From the NCBI GenBank assembly GCA_016218415.1, contig JACRED010000046.1, positions 1 through 49,104 of the forward strand: a stretch of 49,104 nt of DNA. The letters are read 5' to 3'. This DNA is from Nitrosomonadales bacterium (GTDB lineage Bacteria; Pseudomonadota; Gammaproteobacteria; Burkholderiales; Gallionellaceae). Position 1 is the first letter of the stretch; each line of letters begins with the position of its first letter. The position numbers were made by a program, and so were the translations under genes. Positions 8,903-15,905 of the stretch are shown here, piece by piece. The notes under the pieces were generated by a model. The model made no database searches. It had not been told where the DNA came from and worked only from the letters and a program-made list of their open reading frames with translations.

Positions 8903-9685
8903 ATGGACTGGATGTACACATTATCCGGCTTTCTGGTCGGGCTGATCGTCGGTATTACCGGAGTGGGCGGCGGGTCGCTGATGACGCCGCTGCTGGTGCT
9001 GGTGTTCGGTGTTTCTCCGGCAACCGCAGTCGGGACCGATCTGTTGTATGCCTCGCTGACCAAATCGCTGGGCGGCTGGGTGCACAGCCGCAGAGGATCG
9101 GTGGACTGGAAAGTGGTCGGCTTGCTGAGCCTGGGCAGCTTTCCGGCGGCGGTAGTCACGATCGCGCTGCTGAAATATCTGGCGCTGGACGAAAAGACCC
9201 TGCGCAGTCTGGTGACCAGCGTGCTGAGCGTGGCATTGCTGGCTACGGCTGCAGCGCTGCTGCTGAAGGACTGGATCAGGAATATTGCGCGGCGCGAGGA
9301 TGGCTCGGTGTACGAGTTGCATCATCGCCACCTGCCGGCAGCGACGGTCGTCACGGGCATCGTCGTCGGTACGCTGGTGACGATCTCTTCGATCGGCGCC
9401 GGGGTGCTGGGCACGGTGGCGTTGCTGTTTCTGTATCCGCGCATGCCGGCGGTGAGGGTGGTGGGTACAGATATCGTGCATGCGGTGCCGCTGACCGCGA
9501 TCGCCGGCATGGGGCACCTGGCCCTGGGTACGGTGGATCTGGTGCTGCTGGGCAGTTTGCTGCTGGGCTCGTTGCCGGGGATTTATATCGGCAGTCACCT
9601 GAGCGCAAAAGTGCCGGAAAGGGTATTGCGCCCGTTGCTGGCCACCATGTTGTTGATCATAGGCACCAGGATGGTGCTGTACTAA
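8903..9685 (+). CDS. TSUP (TauE/SafE) family membrane permease
   Basis: A 260-residue integral membrane protein with about eight hydrophobic segments in two repeated halves. The family signature glycines appear near the N-terminus of each half (GLIVGITGVGGGSLMTPLL at ~12-30; GTLVTISSIGAGVLGTVAL at ~158-176). TSUP proteins move small sulfur or carbon anions such as sulfite, sulfate, taurine-derived sulfonates or thiosulfate. As first gene of the cys operon, 27 bases before cysI and opposite cysB, it is a good candidate for sulfate uptake or sulfite control; substrate and direction are inferred. No cysTWA or SulP transporter is in the window. The start ATG at 8903 follows the AT-rich control region. 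Confidence 0.85.
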   Translation: MDWMYTLSGFLVGLIVGITGVGGGSLMTPLLVLVFGVSPATAVGTDLLYASLTKSLGGWVHSRRGSVDWKVVGLLSLGSFPAAVVTIALLKYLALDEKTLRSLVTSVLSVALLATAAALLLKDWIRNIARREDGSVYELHHRHLPAATVVTGIVVGTLVTISSIGAGVLGTVALLFLYPRMPAVRVVGTDIVHAVPLTAIAGMGHLALGTVDLVLLGSLLLGSLPGIYIGSHLSAKVPERVLRPLLATMLLIIGTRMVLY

Positions 9686-9712
9686 CCGCCGGACTTTTTA
9701 AGGAAAATTACG

Positions 9713-11770
9713 ATGAGCGTGAACACACAAAACATATCCGATCTGGAAGAAATCGATCGTTTCGAGCAGGCGGTCGAGACTTTCAACGCGGGCGGTATCG
9801 ATCCGGACCGTTTTACGTCGGTGCGTTTGCAGCAGGGCGTATACGGCCAGCGCCAGAATGGCGTGAACATGCTGCGCATCAAGATACCCGGCGGCCGTTT
9901 GACGGCGGACCAACTGGAGGCGGTTGCCGATGTCACCGAAAATTATTCGCAGCGCGGTATTGCGCATGTCACCACACGCCAGGCGATCCAGGTTCACTTC
10001 ATCCCGCTGGCCGAGATGCCGGATGCGATGCGCCGGCTGGCGGAGGTCGGGATGACCACGCGCGAAGCCTGCGGCAACACGGTGCGCAACATGTCGGCAT
10101 GCGCGCTGTCCGGCGTCTGCCCGAAAGAGCGCGTGGATGTTGCGGCCCATATCGACGGCGCGACGCAGCACTTTTTGCGCAACCCGCTGAACCAGCAATT
10201 GCCGCGCAAATTCAAGATCAGTTTTTCGGCCTGCGAATCGGATTGCGCGCAATCGCTGTTGCATGACGCGGGTGTGATCGCGGTCAGCAGGGGCGGACAG
10301 CACGGTTTTATGGTCAAGGCCGGCGGCGGTCTGGGGCACAAGCCGCGCGAGGCTATCGTGGTCGAGGAATTCATCACCGAGCGCGAGTTGATGTTCTCGC
10401 TCGAAGCGCTGGTGACCCTGCACAACAAATATTCGGACCGGACCAAACGCGCCAAATCGCGGATCAAGTTCCTGGTGGAGCGGTTCGGCGTGGACGGGTT
10501 CTTGGAGAAATACCGCGAGGAGTTCGTGCGCACCAGACAGGCGCTCGCCGATCAGCCCTATCCCAAAGGCGAATGGCGCGAGCCGACTGCCAGCGTAGCG
10601 CCAGGGCCGGGCGCGCCGCGCAAACTGTTTGCGCAACGCCAGCCGGGGTTGTTTGTTTATCCGGTGGCGTTGCCTATCGGAGAGGCTACGCCGCAACAGT
10701 TGCACGGCATCGCCGGATTGTTGCGCGAACACGGGCTGGATGAGCTGCACACGACACAGGACCAGAACCTCGCCATCCTTAACGTGCCCGAGAGCAAGGT
10801 GGGGTTGCTGCGTAGCGGCCTGGCCGCGCTGGGTCTGCATGAGCCGGTCACGGGTGATAACGTGGTGGCCTGCCCCGGCACCTCGACCTGCCGCCTGGGC
10901 ATCACCGCCAGCACGCTGATGGCGCCGGAACTTTCCGGCGGCGCGGGCGACCTGCGTATCCGTGTGTCGGGTTGCCACAACGGCTGCGCGCAACCGGAGA
11001 CCGGCGACATCGGTATCTACGGCGAAGGCAAGCGCATGCACGGCAAGCTGGTGCCGCATTACCAGATGTACTTTGGTGGAGATGGTACTGGCGGCGGCAG
11101 CGGCATGGGTGAAGGCGCGCTGGCGCTGAAGGGACCTTCGCTGCCGGTGGCAAGGGTCAAGAAGGCGATCGCCCGCGTGCAGCAGGCCCATCTTGAAAGC
11201 GGCGAGGCGAGCTTCTTTGCCTGGGCGCGCTCGCGCGATGCGGACTATTTCAGGCAGCTGCTGGCCGACCTGGCCGAGGTTGATGCGAAAGATGTTAGTT
11301 CGGTGATGCGCGATTATGGCGAGACCTCGGATTTCCGGGTGTTGAATCTGGGCGGCGGCGAGTGCGCGGGGGCAACGCAGGTGATGATAGGCGCGAACTT
11401 CTTCGAGGCCGCGCACGAGCGCGAATACCGCAACGCGCTGGTGTTCCAGCGCAAATACGCGGAAGCGGCGCAGTGCAACGAGGCGATCCTGCGTTTGATC
11501 GGCTCCGGTCTGGCGCAATTGCTGGGCGGCGTGCGTCTGGATGATCTGGGCAAGCTCGGTGTGCAGCTCACGCAGCTGGCGCCCGGCGCGATATCCGACG
11601 ATTTCGTGCGGGCCGCCGCAGCGCTGGCGAAATCGGATGAAATGACCGGTGAAGAACTTGCGCCTGTCAGCGCGGCGGTGGATGGATGGACGGTGAAAGT
11701 GGCGGCGTTCGCGATGGAACAGGACGCCCAGCTCGATCTGACCGAGGCGGCGGACGGCCTGCTGGTATAG
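9713..11770 (+). CDS. cysI: Siroheme nitrite/sulfite reductase, probable assimilatory sulfite reductase, with C-terminal extension
   Basis: A 685-residue hemoprotein that should reduce sulfite to sulfide (six electrons). Two ferredoxin-like half-domains and the siroheme/4Fe-4S domain are present. The cluster cysteines are CPGTSTC (~residue 387) and GCHNGC (~421). The first half contains the matching ACALSGVCP and SACESDCAQ segments and the RGIAHVTTRQAIQ siroheme-binding strand. No CysJ flavoprotein gene is nearby, so ferredoxin or another donor is likely. The normal reductase ends near residue ~500. A further ~185 residues, mostly helical and with a GGGECAG motif, follow in the same frame and are not part of the usual fold. 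AAGGA lies 8 bases before the ATG. Sulfite rather than nitrite is inferred from cysHDN downstream. Confidence 0.87.
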   Translation: MSVNTQNISDLEEIDRFEQAVETFNAGGIDPDRFTSVRLQQGVYGQRQNGVNMLRIKIPGGRLTADQLEAVADVTENYSQRGIAHVTTRQAIQVHFIPLAEMPDAMRRLAEVGMTTREACGNTVRNMSACALSGVCPKERVDVAAHIDGATQHFLRNPLNQQLPRKFKISFSACESDCAQSLLHDAGVIAVSRGGQHGFMVKAGGGLGHKPREAIVVEEFITERELMFSLEALVTLHNKYSDRTKRAKSRIKFLVERFGVDGFLEKYREEFVRTRQALADQPYPKGEWREPTASVAPGPGAPRKLFAQRQPGLFVYPVALPIGEATPQQLHGIAGLLREHGLDELHTTQDQNLAILNVPESKVGLLRSGLAALGLHEPVTGDNVVACPGTSTCRLGITASTLMAPELSGGAGDLRIRVSGCHNGCAQPETGDIGIYGEGKRMHGKLVPHYQMYFGGDGTGGGSGMGEGALALKGPSLPVARVKKAIARVQQAHLESGEASFFAWARSRDADYFRQLLADLAEVDAKDVSSVMRDYGETSDFRVLNLGGGECAGATQVMIGANFFEAAHEREYRNALVFQRKYAEAAQCNEAILRLIGSGLAQLLGGVRLDDLGKLGVQLTQLAPGAISDDFVRAAAALAKSDEMTGEELAPVSAAVDGWTVKVAAFAMEQDAQLDLTEAADGLLV

Positions 11771-11797
11771 GAAGCCAGCCGGTAACAGGAGATGGAC

Positions 11798-12712
11798 ATG
11801 CAACAGAAAATAGACCGGGTGGTGGCGGTGCTGCAACAGGCGGTGCGGGATTTTTCGCCGGTGTGCTTCGCGAACAGTCTGGGCGCCGAAGACATGGTGC
11901 TGACCGACATCATCGCCAAGAACCGGCTGGACATCGCGATGTTCAGCCTGGATACCGGACGATTGCCGAAAGAGACCTACGACCTGATGCAGGAGGTGCC
12001 CGAGCGCTATGGAGTGCCGTTCACGGTCTATTTCCCCGACAGCACGCTGGTCCAGGAATACGTTGCGCAGCACGGCATCAACGGTTTTTACGACAGCGTC
12101 GAGAATCGCAAAGGCTGCTGCTACGTGCGCAAGGTGGAACCGCTACGCCGCGCGCTGTCAGGCAAGAAGGCATGGGTTACCGGGATGCGCCGCGACCAGG
12201 CGGTGACGCGCGGCACGCTGGAGGTTTCCTCGTTCGACGCGGACAACGGCTTGCAGAAATTCAACCCGCTGCTGGACTGGTCGAACAAGGAGGTGTGGGC
12301 CTACATCCGCGAATACGACGTGCCCTACAACAAGCTGCACGACCAGTTCTATCCAAGCCTGGGTTGCGCGCCATGCACGCGTTCCATCACGCCGGGCGAG
12401 GATATCCGCGCCGGCAGATGGTGGTGGGAAAACCCCGAGCATAAAGAGTGCGGCCTGCATGTAAGCCCGGCTTCGGCAGTGGCACATGGGTTCGGGGTTT
12501 CGGCGCAGGGTAATGTCGGGAGCGCAGCTCAAGACGTTGGCCGTAACCGGATCACCGGGCATAAAGAGCGCGGGTTACATGCGGGCAATATACGGGAAGC
12601 GGCTCACGGAACGGGGGGCGATGGGAATGGCGACGATGTGGTGCAATCGAGTCATGAACGCGTTCCCGGAAACGCGATTCAATTCGAATCGAAACAGAAA
12701 GTGCCGGCATAG
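11798..12712 (+). CDS. cysH: APS reductase (CysH, 4Fe-4S type) with abnormal C-terminal tail
   Basis: This enzyme reduces adenylyl sulfate to sulfite and AMP with thioredoxin. Residues C107-C108 (KGCCYVRK) and C190/C193 (GCAPCTR) form the four-cysteine 4Fe-4S site that marks APS-using rather than PAPS-using enzymes. The catalytic Cys is C218 in KECGLH, the normal end of the family. The N-terminal substrate loop (FANSLGAEDMVL) and SLDTGRLP are intact. The start is the second ATG (11798), because AGGAG ends 6 bases before it and abuts the ATG at 11792. After H221 the frame runs on for 83 residues of Gly/Ala/Asn-rich sequence unlike the family; see the finding on the cysH-cysD junction. cysD begins 11 bases later. 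Confidence 0.9.
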   Translation: MQQKIDRVVAVLQQAVRDFSPVCFANSLGAEDMVLTDIIAKNRLDIAMFSLDTGRLPKETYDLMQEVPERYGVPFTVYFPDSTLVQEYVAQHGINGFYDSVENRKGCCYVRKVEPLRRALSGKKAWVTGMRRDQAVTRGTLEVSSFDADNGLQKFNPLLDWSNKEVWAYIREYDVPYNKLHDQFYPSLGCAPCTRSITPGEDIRAGRWWWENPEHKECGLHVSPASAVAHGFGVSAQGNVGSAAQDVGRNRITGHKERGLHAGNIREAAHGTGGDGNGDDVVQSSHERVPGNAIQFESKQKVPA

Positions 12713-12723
12713 GAGATATAATT

Positions 12724-13728
12724 ATGAGCGGTCTTTTGGTCGCAGACAGGCCGGTCAGGAGCATCGTCCCTGAGCCTGCGCTGGATTTGAAACACGGAAA
12801 TATTGGTAACGAAAGAGAATCGATGACTGCACACACCTTTACCCATCTGGATGCGCTGGAAAGCGAATCCATCCACATCATGCGCGAGGTCGCGGCGGAG
12901 TGCAAAAATCCCGCGCTGCTGTTCTCCGGCGGCAAGGACTCCATCGTGATGCTGCGCCTCGCCGAGAAGGCGTTCCGCCCGGCGAAGTTCCCGTTCCCGC
13001 TGGTGCACATCGACACCGAACACAACTTCCCCGAAGTGATCGCCTGCCGCGACAAGCTGGCAGCAGATCTGGGTGAGCGCCTGATCGTGCGTTCACTGGA
13101 AGATTCCATCAGACGCGGCACCATCGTCATCAAGGATCCGGACAAGCCGCGCAATCCGTACCAGTCGGTGACGCTGCTGGAGACCATCGCCGAGTTCGGC
13201 TTCGACGCCTGCATGGGCGGCGCGCGACGCGATGAGGAAAAGGCCAGAGCCAAGGAGCGCATCTTTTCCTTCCGCGACGAGTTCGGCCAGTGGGACCCGA
13301 AGAACCAGCGCCCCGAGCTGTGGGATACCTACAACACCCGCGTACATAACGGCGAGAACATCCGCGTGTTCCCGATCAGCAACTGGACCGAGATGGACAT
13401 CTGGGAATACATCGGTCGCGAAAAGCTGCACATCCCGGAAATCTATTTTGCCCACGAACGCGAAGTGATCCGTCGCGGCGGCAACGTGATTCCGGTGTCG
13501 CACCTGGTGCAGCCTAGGCCGGGCGAGAAGATCGAGGTTGCTACCGTGCGTTTCCGCACCGTGGGCGACATGACCTGCACCGCGCCGGTGGAATCGACTG
13601 CGCGCACGGTGGACGAGATCATCGAAGAGACGGCGACCACCCGCATCACCGAGCGCGGCGCGACGCGCATGGACGACCAGACTTCGGACGCGTCGATGGA
13701 GCTGCGCAAGAAGGAAGGTTATTTCTAA
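12724..13728 (+). CDS. cysD: ATP sulfurylase small subunit (CysD)
   Basis: With CysN it makes APS from sulfate and ATP. The PP-loop is LLFSGGKDSIVML, and the PAPS-reductase-like fold continues with VHIDTEHNFPEV, GGARRDEEKARAKERIFS and the C-terminal MDDQTSDASMELRKKEGYF, all typical of CysD. The start is uncertain. An AGGAG 8 bases before the ATG at 12724 favours 334 residues, but known CysD proteins align only from MTAHTFTHLDALESESIHI, whose ATG is at 12823 (301 residues, the usual length). The 33 extra residues have no family counterpart. The gene ends 7 bases before an inverted-repeat element that separates it from cysN. Confidence 0.92.
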   Translation: MSGLLVADRPVRSIVPEPALDLKHGNIGNERESMTAHTFTHLDALESESIHIMREVAAECKNPALLFSGGKDSIVMLRLAEKAFRPAKFPFPLVHIDTEHNFPEVIACRDKLAADLGERLIVRSLEDSIRRGTIVIKDPDKPRNPYQSVTLLETIAEFGFDACMGGARRDEEKARAKERIFSFRDEFGQWDPKNQRPELWDTYNTRVHNGENIRVFPISNWTEMDIWEYIGREKLHIPEIYFAHEREVIRRGGNVIPVSHLVQPRPGEKIEVATVRFRTVGDMTCTAPVESTARTVDEIIEETATTRITERGATRMDDQTSDASMELRKKEGYF

Positions 13729-13735
13729 GGCCGTC

Positions 13736-13840
13736 ATTCCCGCGCAGGCGGGAATCCAGTCAAAAGAAAGTTCCCCGCAACGCGGGACAAAACCAAGAGC
13801 ATATTGAATCAAACCACTGGATTCCCGCCTGCGCGGGAAT
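13736..13840. repeat. 105-bp element with perfect 25-bp terminal inverted repeats (dRS3-like)
   Basis: The first 25 bases (13736-13760) and last 25 (13816-13840) are exact inverted copies. Each arm contains the ATTCCC-N8-GGGAAT core known from Neisseria dRS3 repeats and related elements elsewhere. The 55-base centre holds a further short hairpin (TTCCCCGC / GCGGGA) and no ORF. It fills most of the gap between cysD and cysN, so it would be transcribed as a long stem within the operon mRNA. It resembles a small non-autonomous mobile element; no target duplication was identified. Confidence 0.85.
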
Positions 13841-13870
13841 GGCGAAGTTGGAAAAATTTGAGGTTACATT

Positions 13871-15124
13871 ATGAGCAACGCGACACAGTTACTACGTTTC
13901 ATCACCGCCGGCAGCGTCGACGACGGCAAGAGCACGCTGATAGGTCGCCTGCTGCACGATTCCAAGTCGATCTTCGAGGACCAGTTCTCTGCGATCTCGA
14001 AAACCAGCGAGAAGCGCGGCATGGGCGCAGTTGATCTGTCGCTGCTGACCGATGGCCTGCAGGCCGAGCGCGAGCAGGGCATCACGATCGACGTGGCCTA
14101 TCGCTACTTCGCCACGCCGAAGCGCAAATTCATCATCGGCGACACGCCGGGGCATGAGCAGTACACGCGCAACATGGTGACTGCCGCGAGCACGGCGAAT
14201 CTGGTGGTCATCCTGATCGACGCGCGCAAGGGGGTGCTGGTACAGACACGCCGACACACCTACCTCGCCAGCCTGCTCGGAGTGCCTCATGTGGTGTTGG
14301 CGGTGAACAAGATGGACATGGTCGATTACTCCAAGCAGCGCTTCGAGGAGATCGTCGGCGAGTACAAGCGCTTCGCCGCGCAACTGAACGTGCACGACGT
14401 GCATTGCATCCCGCTATCCGCGCTGAATGGCGACATGGTGGTGGACAGGGGCGACAACCTGGATTGGTACCAAGGCCCGGCCTTGCTGGAGTTGCTGGAG
14501 ACCATCGCGATCGACCGCGATGTGAACACCGACGATTTCCGCTTCCCGGTGCAGTGGGTGTGCCGTCCGCAAACCGATGAGCATCACGACTTTCGCGGTT
14601 TCGCCGGGCGCATCGAGGCGGGCGAGGTCTCGGTCGGCGACGAGGTCACCGTGCTGCCCTCTGGCCGCACCAGCAAGGTCAGGGAGATCGTCACTTACGA
14701 CGGCAAGCTGCAAACTGCTTTCGCGCCGCAATCGGTGACCATCACGCTGGCGGACGAGATCGACATCTCGCGCGGCGACATGCTCGTGAAAAGCAGCGCG
14801 CATCCGCCGAAAGTGGAGAAGGAATTCGAGGCAATGCTGTGCTGGTTGTCGGAAGCGCCGCTGGACAAGAACCGAAAATACCTGGTCAAGCACACCACGC
14901 GCACCGCAAAGTGCCTGTTCTCGAAACTGGACTACCGCGTGGACGTGAACACGCTGGAGCAGCACGCGGCGGAAAAACTGAACATGAACGACATCGCCCG
15001 CGTGGCGCTCAAGATCCAGCAGCCGCTGGTGTTCGACAGCTATGAGATCGACCGCGCGACGGGCAGCTTCATCGTCATCGACGAAGCGACGAATAATACG
15101 GTGGCGGCGGGGATGATTGCCTGA
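13871..15124 (+). CDS. cysN: ATP sulfurylase large subunit, GTPase (CysN)
   Basis: A 417-residue EF-Tu-like GTPase that drives sulfate adenylylation by CysD. All G motifs are present: [15 protein letters not shown] (P-loop), [15 protein letters not shown] (switch I), [12 protein letters not shown] (switch II) and NKMD. Domains II and III follow ([19 protein letters not shown]; the C-terminal [19 protein letters not shown]). It is a stand-alone CysN and not fused to an APS kinase; a separate cysC lies at 45971-46603 in another locus. GAGG lies ~7 bases before the ATG. It is the last gene of the cys operon, and an integron-like attC site starts 10 bases after its stop. Confidence 0.96.
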   Translation: MSNATQLLRFITAGSVDDGKSTLIGRLLHDSKSIFEDQFSAISKTSEKRGMGAVDLSLLTDGLQAEREQGITIDVAYRYFATPKRKFIIGDTPGHEQYTRNMVTAASTANLVVILIDARKGVLVQTRRHTYLASLLGVPHVVLAVNKMDMVDYSKQRFEEIVGEYKRFAAQLNVHDVHCIPLSALNGDMVVDRGDNLDWYQGPALLELLETIAIDRDVNTDDFRFPVQWVCRPQTDEHHDFRGFAGRIEAGEVSVGDEVTVLPSGRTSKVREIVTYDGKLQTAFAPQSVTITLADEIDISRGDMLVKSSAHPPKVEKEFEAMLCWLSEAPLDKNRKYLVKHTTRTAKCLFSKLDYRVDVNTLEQHAAEKLNMNDIARVALKIQQPLVFDSYEIDRATGSFIVIDEATNNTVAAGMIA

Positions 15125-15134
15125 GGGTGGGTAA

Positions 15135-15197
15135 ATTCAACGTAGAGTTGAGAGGCGGCGCGCTTTTGCGCAGCCCCTCTCGACTGCTGGGTTAGCG
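15135..15197 (-). other. attC-like recombination site
   Basis: This 63-base near-palindrome reads on the minus strand CGCTAAC (R''), a spacer, GTCGAGAGG, GGC-T-GCGC, loop AAAA, GCGC-GCC-G, CCTCTCAAC, a spacer, and GTTGAAT (R', matches GTTRRRY). The 9-base arms pair with one mismatch. Two single unpaired bases (T and G) interrupt the stem, as extrahelical bases do in attC. The AAC...GTT triplets needed for integrase cleavage are present. The R'' box is degenerate at its first two positions. Orientation is inferred from the adjacent ORF and from the matching cassette 5' end at 15680-15686. Confidence 0.72.
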
Positions 15198-15685
15198 ATC
15201 CTTTCAATTTTTATGGAATCATTTCGCATAAATATTTTTTTGGGAATCTGCTGGAATAAAAGATGGCACTATAAATTGCCCCATTGCCGAGGGGAGTCGA
15301 GGATCGTTTGTATGAACAAGCAGGCCTCGTGTCGAATCCCATTTAAATTCACTGAATTTCACATTGCCACTGGAGAAAATCTTTAACGTCCCATAGCTCA
15401 CTGACCATCGGTGTTCATTGCCATTTGAGCCGTCACCTATAGTTCCATCTTGGTTGAACATAATAGTCTTATTTTTATTTAAATCAGTCTCGCCACGGTA
15501 GTAAAAGATGAATGATCTACTTGGGTTTGAAATAAGCGCCCTGATCTTCATTGTTCGATTTTTAAGAGTTATAAGCCAGACAATGCCACTCACGACAGCA
15601 GTTGTAATAAGTGCAACTATGGTTTTGGCTACTTCATCGACGATGAATGAAAGGATTTCGCACATGGCAGGCAATTAATCGCTAA
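15141..15685 (-). mobile_element. Single integron-type gene cassette (545 bp)
   Basis: On the minus strand the unit runs from TTAGCGAT (after the G at 15686) to the G of the attC R' site at 15141. The cassette's first bases are the exact complement of its own R'' box: GTTAGCGAT at 15191-15199 and ATCGCTAAC at 15678-15686 form a 9-bp inverted pair. That is expected because both come from one site in the circular cassette. It carries one ORF whose ATG is 20 bases inside the 5' boundary and whose stop is ~20 bases before attC. Base composition is much AT-richer than the flanking GC-rich genes. No integrase gene or attI is in the window, so this is a lone cassette. Confidence 0.68.
15219..15665 (-). 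CDS. Cassette-borne hypothetical protein with one N-terminal membrane segment
   Basis: 148 residues from the ATG (MCEILSFIVDEVAKTIVAL); a TTG three codons upstream is less likely. One transmembrane segment lies at ~residues 13-33 (TIVALITTAVVSGIVWLITL), followed by KNR. A soluble C-terminal part is rich in Asn, Ser, Phe and Lys, with beta-rich stretches such as SRSFIFYYRGE and KIFSSGNVKFSEFKWDS. No family is recognised. The composition is AT-rich with poor match to the codon use of neighbours, consistent with acquisition as a gene cassette. The topology suggests an inner-membrane anchor with the domain on either side. Promoter and ribosome binding site are not obvious. Confidence 0.7.
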   Translation of the reverse strand: MCEILSFIVDEVAKTIVALITTAVVSGIVWLITLKNRTMKIRALISNPSRSFIFYYRGETDLNKNKTIMFNQDGTIGDGSNGNEHRWSVSYGTLKIFSSGNVKFSEFKWDSTRGLLVHTNDPRLPSAMGQFIVPSFIPADSQKNIYAK

Positions 15686-15870
15686 CAGATATTCATAATG
15701 ACGGTTTCGTCCGGACATGTTTTGATAATACGGACACAGAAAATCGCATCTAAATTTTTGATGGGAAGCAGGTTAGGCAATTAGCCTGTCAATTGCAAGG
15801 CCAATCGTACGGACAGAGTGCCAGAGTTGGAATGTTTCGGGATATCGAACTTCCGCTAGTATGTAAGGCA

Positions 15871-15898
15871 TTGAGCGTGCGGTTCATGCCGCTATAAT
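15871..15898 (+). promoter_or_regulatory. Sigma-70-type promoter for the exeA/gspB genes
   Basis: TTGAGC (15871-15876), a 16-base spacer and a perfect TATAAT (15893-15898). The expected transcription start (~15904-15906) coincides with the ATG of the ExeA-like gene at 15906, so the message may be leaderless. Confidence 0.65.
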
Positions 15899-15905
15899 GC
15901 CACCC

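Noticed and set aside
9698..12073. 791-codon minus-strand open frame opposite cysI/cysH
   Set aside because: Its sequence is a His/Arg/Gln-rich shadow of the sense gene. The plus strand has unmistakable siroheme and CysH motifs.
13871..15197. cysN as the cassette ORF, reading the attC-like site on the plus strand
   Set aside because: cysN is a core operon gene. The only candidate 5' boundary (TTGAAT at 13804) is not preceded by G and lies inside the inverted-repeat element. The minus-strand reading explains both cassette ends.
15762..15778. GTTAGGC heptamer that matches an integron R' box, after the cassette
   Set aside because: The upstream 60-130 bases do not fold into a convincing attC stem with matching arms; only a short GTCCG/CGGAC pair was found. 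A lone heptamer is expected by chance.
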